NCBI GenBank assembly: GCA_964592475.1 | Contig: CAZQEZ010000002.1 | Location: forward strand, 13,110-77,109 | DNA: 64,000 nucleotides | Reading direction: 5' to 3' | From: CAZQEZ01 sp964592475 | GTDB lineage: Bacteria > Bacteroidota > Bacteroidia > Cytophagales > Cyclobacteriaceae | In this document: positions 61,217 through 64,000 of the stretch, in pieces | How positions within the stretch are numbered: position 1 is the stretch's first letter | How the letters are laid out: the number at the start of each line of letters is the position of its first letter | Made by a program: the position numbers and the translations under genes | Notes under the pieces: model-generated | What the model was told of the DNA's origin: nothing | The model's input: the letters and a program-made list of their open reading frames with translations, nothing else | Databases searched by the model: none

Positions 61217-62588
61217 GCTTCTCCAACCTTCGATATAATGAGGCCCTGGTAAGTCCCAATTCTTTTGCTGCTTTAGATATATTGCCCGAATGCTTATTAA
61301 TTGCTTTTTGAATTGTGTGCTTCTCTACGTCATCCAGATTAAACAAATTAGCTGCTTCGTCATTTGCTTCAGGAGCCTGATTTAAAAAGAAAAAATCTTC
61401 CGGTGAAAGTGTATTGCCATCACTCATTATTATGGCACGTTCTATGGCATGCTGTAATTCCCTAATATTACCAGGCCATTTATATTTTTGTAATCGCTTT
61501 ATCGTGTTAGCAGCAAGAGTTTTTACCGGCTTACGATATTTATTGCTATACATTTTTATAAAATGCTCAGCCAATAATGGTATATCTTCCATCCTGTCGC
61601 GTAAAGGAGGCAACTGTAATTCCACAGTATTTATTCGATATAGTAAGTCCTGACGAAAAGTATTGTCTTTTACCATATCATGTATATTCATGTTGGTGGC
61701 ACACACGAGACGTATATCTATAGGTATGGATTTATTAGTACCTACTCTCATCACCTCTCTTCTTTGTAATACAGTAAGTAATTTTGATTGTAAAGGCAAA
61801 CTCAAATTACCTATTTCATCTAAAAACAAAGTGCCGTCGTTAGCTATTTCAAAACGGCCTGCTCGGTCATCTTTAGCATCAGTAAATGCACCTTTTTTAT
61901 GGCCAAAGAGTTCGCTTTCAAACAACGATTCGGTAATTGCGCCCATGTCTACATTAATAAAAACATTGTCTTTTCTTAACGACCGCTGGTGTATTGCCCT
62001 GGCTATCAGCTCTTTACCTGTTCCGTTTTCACCCAATATCAACACGTTAGCATCTGTTTGTGCTACCTTATCAATCATGGCAAACACTTCCCTGATCAAT
62101 TGGCTGTTGCCTATTATATCTTTGAATGGTTGATTACTGTCTTCTTGCAATTGCCTGCGGGTTTGCTGCAGCCTGTCTACTTCTTTATAAGATTTTTTTA
62201 GTTTTAAGGCAGTTGAGAGTGTAGCTACCAGTTTTTCATTTTGCCATGGCTTTAGTACGAAGTCGGTTGCCCCTTCTTTTAATGCTTTTACGGCCATTTC
62301 CACATCGCCAAATGCAGTAATCAAAATAACCACAGCAGAAGGATCACGCGCTAGTATTTCGTTTAGCCAATAAAACCCTTCCTTACCACTGGTAATATCT
62401 TTACTAAAATTCATATCCAGTAGTATTACATCATAAGTATCATTATTTAACAAAAAGGGGATTTTCTTGGGGTTCTTTTCTATTAATACCTGATGCGCAT
62501 GTTTTTTCAATAACATTTTGGCAGCCAGCAACACATCCTCATCATCGTCAATAATTAATATTTTACCTATTTCCTTGTCTCCAGCCAT
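61206..62588 (-). CDS. sigma-54-dependent response regulator, NtrC/NtrX-like
   Basis: 460 residues. Receiver domain (about 8-125) with phospho-Asp near residue 58 (ILLDMNF); a sigma-54 AAA+ domain (about 155-390) with GENGTGKE near 186, the sigma-54 loop GAFTDA near 232 and a later second-region Arg cluster; a C-terminal Fis-type helix-turn-helix (about 425-460, AAKELGLTRASLYRRL). It activates sigma-54 promoters. The gene starts at 62588 and overlaps the kinase by 11 bp. A sigma-54-like site is seen upstream. Confidence 0.95.
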   Translation of the reverse strand: MAGDKEIGKILIIDDDEDVLLAAKMLLKKHAHQVLIEKNPKKIPFLLNNDTYDVILLDMNFSKDITSGKEGFYWLNEILARDPSAVVILITAFGDVEMAVKALKEGATDFVLKPWQNEKLVATLSTALKLKKSYKEVDRLQQTRRQLQEDSNQPFKDIIGNSQLIREVFAMIDKVAQTDANVLILGENGTGKELIARAIHQRSLRKDNVFINVDMGAITESLFESELFGHKKGAFTDAKDDRAGRFEIANDGTLFLDEIGNLSLPLQSKLLTVLQRREVMRVGTNKSIPIDIRLVCATNMNIHDMVKDNTFRQDLLYRINTVELQLPPLRDRMEDIPLLAEHFIKMYSNKYRKPVKTLAANTIKRLQKYKWPGNIRELQHAIERAIIMSDGNTLSPEDFFFLNQAPEANDEAANLFNLDDVEKHTIQKAINKHSGNISKAAKELGLTRASLYRRLEKHGL

Positions 62589-62614
62589 AAAAATTTATAT
62601 TTAAATAATTATAT

Positions 62615-62630
62615 TACTAATTCTATGCCA
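62615..62630 (-). promoter_or_regulatory. weak sigma-54-like promoter candidate upstream of the response regulator gene
   Basis: On the minus strand TGGCATAGAATTAGTA (62630-62615) resembles the sigma-54 consensus TGGCAC-N5-TTGCW: GG is conserved at -24 but GT replaces GC at -12. It is 27 bp before the start codon. Confidence 0.3.
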
Positions 62631-62644
62631 AGCACAAGGCATAG
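62623..62644. repeat. inverted repeat upstream of the response regulator gene
   Basis: CTATGCC (62623-62629) and GGCATAG (62638-62644) are reverse complements with an 8-nt spacer. It overlaps the weak sigma-54-like site. Confidence 0.5.
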
Positions 62645-62693
62645 AGCTTAAGCGGCTAAAATAGCACATTTTACTGAAAGTTTTATAAAAAAC

Positions 62694-62709
62694 TGTTCAT
62701 AATTGAACA
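62694..62709. promoter_or_regulatory. operator-like palindrome in the divergent region before the FKBP gene
   Basis: TGTTCA-TAAT-TGAACA (62694-62709) is a perfect 6+4+6 inverted repeat. Further TGTTC (62716-62720) and TGAACA (62759-62764) half-sites follow, a cluster suggesting a binding site for a dimeric regulator. Confidence 0.45.
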
Positions 62710-62815
62710 TCGGAGTGTTCGCTGTTACTCTTAAGATTTATAAAAGCGCCAACTATTGTGAACATAAGATGTTAATTAAAAAAGAATAGATTTTTATATT
62801 ATAAATTTTGATGAT

Positions 62816-63244
62816 ATGACCGAAGCAAGAAAAGGAAATGCAGTGAAGGTTCACTACACAGGAAAATTAAAAGACGGAACAGTTTTCGATTCTTCATTAG
62901 AAAGAGATCCACTACAATTTACGCTAGGCGAAGGAAAAATGATACCAGGCTTCGAAAAAGCAGTAGAAGGTATGAAAACCGGAGATAAAGTGACTACCGA
63001 AATTCCCTCCCAAGAGGCTTACGGTGATCGTAGAGATGACCTGGTAGTAGAAATAGAGAAAGAAAAAGTGCCTGATAATATTGAACCCAAAGTAGGTCAG
63101 CAACTTTCTATAAAACAACCTAATGGTAGTCAAATTCCGGTAGTGGTGACTGAAACCAAGCCAGAAAGCGTTATCTTAGATGCTAATCACCCTTTGGCAG
63201 GTAAAGATTTATTATTTGAAATAGAATTGGTAGATGTAGACTAA
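62816..63244 (+). CDS. FKBP-type peptidyl-prolyl isomerase, SlyD-like
   Basis: 142 residues. N-terminal FKBP strands with KVHYTGKLKDGTVFDSS, then IPGFEKAVEGMKTGDK and EAYGDRRDD; the middle (about 75-120) is the insert-in-flap region of SlyD-type chaperones. It lacks a signal peptide, so it is cytoplasmic, and it lacks the His-rich tail of enterobacterial SlyD. It helps proline isomerisation and protein folding. Confidence 0.93.
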   Translation: MTEARKGNAVKVHYTGKLKDGTVFDSSLERDPLQFTLGEGKMIPGFEKAVEGMKTGDKVTTEIPSQEAYGDRRDDLVVEIEKEKVPDNIEPKVGQQLSIKQPNGSQIPVVVTETKPESVILDANHPLAGKDLLFEIELVDVD

Positions 63245-63249
63245 ATTGT

Positions 63250-63699
63250 TTATTTCAACCATTCATACATTTGATAATGTTGAGAATCCATGCCCATCGC
63301 TTCATATACGCGCTGGGCAAGATGATTGCTTTTATCCACGTAAAGCCTGAGTCCTTTCAGGCTTTCATCTTTATTGATCTGTGCTTGCAGGTATTCAAAC
63401 ATTTGTTTAAAAATACCCTGCCTTCGATAAGCTGGTAATACGTATAATGACTGCAACCAAATTATTATACCATTTCTCCAGTCGCTCCATTCATAAGTGA
63501 GTAGCAATGATGATATTAGTTTTCCTTCATCCTCTACCACATGATATTGACCTTTGGTAGCATCTTGGAAAACCGCTCTTACTCCTTTTTCTACGATGGC
63601 AAAATCCAATTCCAAGTCTTCAGTTTCCATCGCCATTTTTATTTGAAAATCTACTATTTCAGCTGCGTCACCCGGTTTTGCTAATCTTACTTTTGGCAT
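63250..63699 (-). CDS. GNAT family N-acetyltransferase
   Basis: 149 residues. The acetyl-CoA-binding motif A reads VLPAYRRQGIFKQMF near residue 93, with an upstream WLQSLYV strand and a closing LRLYVDKSNHLAQRVYEAMGM. The substrate is unknown. It ends 5 bp after the convergent FKBP stop. Confidence 0.88.
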   Translation of the reverse strand: MPKVRLAKPGDAAEIVDFQIKMAMETEDLELDFAIVEKGVRAVFQDATKGQYHVVEDEGKLISSLLLTYEWSDWRNGIIIWLQSLYVLPAYRRQGIFKQMFEYLQAQINKDESLKGLRLYVDKSNHLAQRVYEAMGMDSQHYQMYEWLK

Positions 63700-64000
63700 T
63701 TCTTCTTTTATTAAATGATATTTACAGTAAATATGTGGTTTATTTACTAAAATAGAAAAAATTCAATTTTTATCAAAATATAAAATATGGTGTGCCCTCG
63801 CTGTATACGGGTAGTTAGAGAAGACTTGCAAAAACTGCTTTAGCTAAAATTGTAAATAAGGAAATAACTTAGGTATCCGGTTGCATCCACGATAGTGATC
63901 GGGATCGGACGAGTGGGCACTTTAAAAGTTGAATTAATTAAGAACCAATTAAAACCAGGATCATTGCCCCTTAATTTTATCAGCGACTTCAGATACCTGC
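63700..64000. other. intergenic region with GC-richer patch, possible repeat or RNA
   Basis: Upstream of the GNAT gene. About 63785-63950 is G/C-rich relative to its flanks, with GTGCCC (63792-63797) and GGGCAC (63915-63920) able to pair. No coding frame of size is apparent. The patch shares GGTATCC and TCCA(CG)ATAnTGATCGGG with 55229-55255. Confidence 0.4.

Noticed and set aside
1..64000. tRNA, rRNA and insertion-sequence signatures
   Set aside because: By eye no cloverleaf-type GTTCRANNC arms with matching acceptor stems, no rRNA and no transposase-like protein were found. A dedicated search such as tRNAscan-SE would settle the tRNA point.

Overview
The window is about 64 kb of an AT-rich bacterial chromosome from the phylum Bacteroidota, most likely a gliding-type member of the order Cytophagales. 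The evidence is a complete gldK-gldL-gldM-gldN set with a PorP/SprF protein, a PorW/SprE lipoprotein, Bacteroidota-type promoters (-7 TAnnTTTG), an ATP synthase operon without atpD and atpC, an archaeal-type (type 3) prolyl-tRNA synthetase and a bacterial GGGPS-family enzyme. I see no rRNA, tRNA, CRISPR array, prophage or insertion sequence. One 100-N gap lies inside a gene (13082-13181).

Layout. 1-2.2 kb: a partial exported M28-family protein and cysS, divergent from rimP-nusA-infB (2.2-6.9 kb), which ends in a strong terminator. 6.9-13.4 kb: two small unrecognised genes, an exported pair related to sugar oxidoreductases and sugar isomerases behind proS, and a repeat-rich lipoprotein broken by the gap. 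13.4-19.6 kb: a FadL-type outer-membrane protein, aroK, an orphan DppB-like permease, a DoxX/MauE-like protein, and folP-cdaA (folate and c-di-AMP synthesis). 19.6-24.5 kb: GH3-family protein, lptB, recJ, a UbiA-like membrane protein. 24.5-31.5 kb: one long minus-strand operon reading M23 peptidase, bactofilin, atpZ, a 4-TM protein, atpB-E-F-H-A-G. 31.6-38.3 kb: porW/sprE, a class A penicillin-binding protein and uvrC. 38.4-46.3 kb: the type IX secretion/gliding block gldKLMN with porP, hemD and a DUF4271 protein, all on the minus strand. 46.5-53 kb: copper ATPase, M1 peptidase, a small protein, hemW, a DedA-like protein. 53.5-64 kb: a small secreted protein, a divergent pair of phosphate-transporter-like proteins, a Lys-rich membrane protein overlapping a GGGPS-family enzyme, a polyprenyl glycosylphosphotransferase, an acyl carrier protein, an NtrY/NtrX-like two-component system, an FKBP isomerase and a GNAT acetyltransferase.

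How the genes fit together. Most are housekeeping genes in orders familiar from Bacteroidota. Envelope biogenesis recurs: type IX secretion (gldKLMN, porP, porW), LPS export (lptB), peptidoglycan (PBP1A, M23 peptidase with bactofilin) and surface polysaccharide initiation. I did not find a clearly new defence or mobile system. The more unusual signals are small: the Gly/Asp/Trp repeat inserted in GldN, the assembly gap flanked by identical 55-nt ends, shared-stem hairpins in the atp operon, a hairpin formed by the stop codons of two convergent genes, operator-like palindromes, and GC-richer intergenic patches that may be degenerate repeats or small RNAs.
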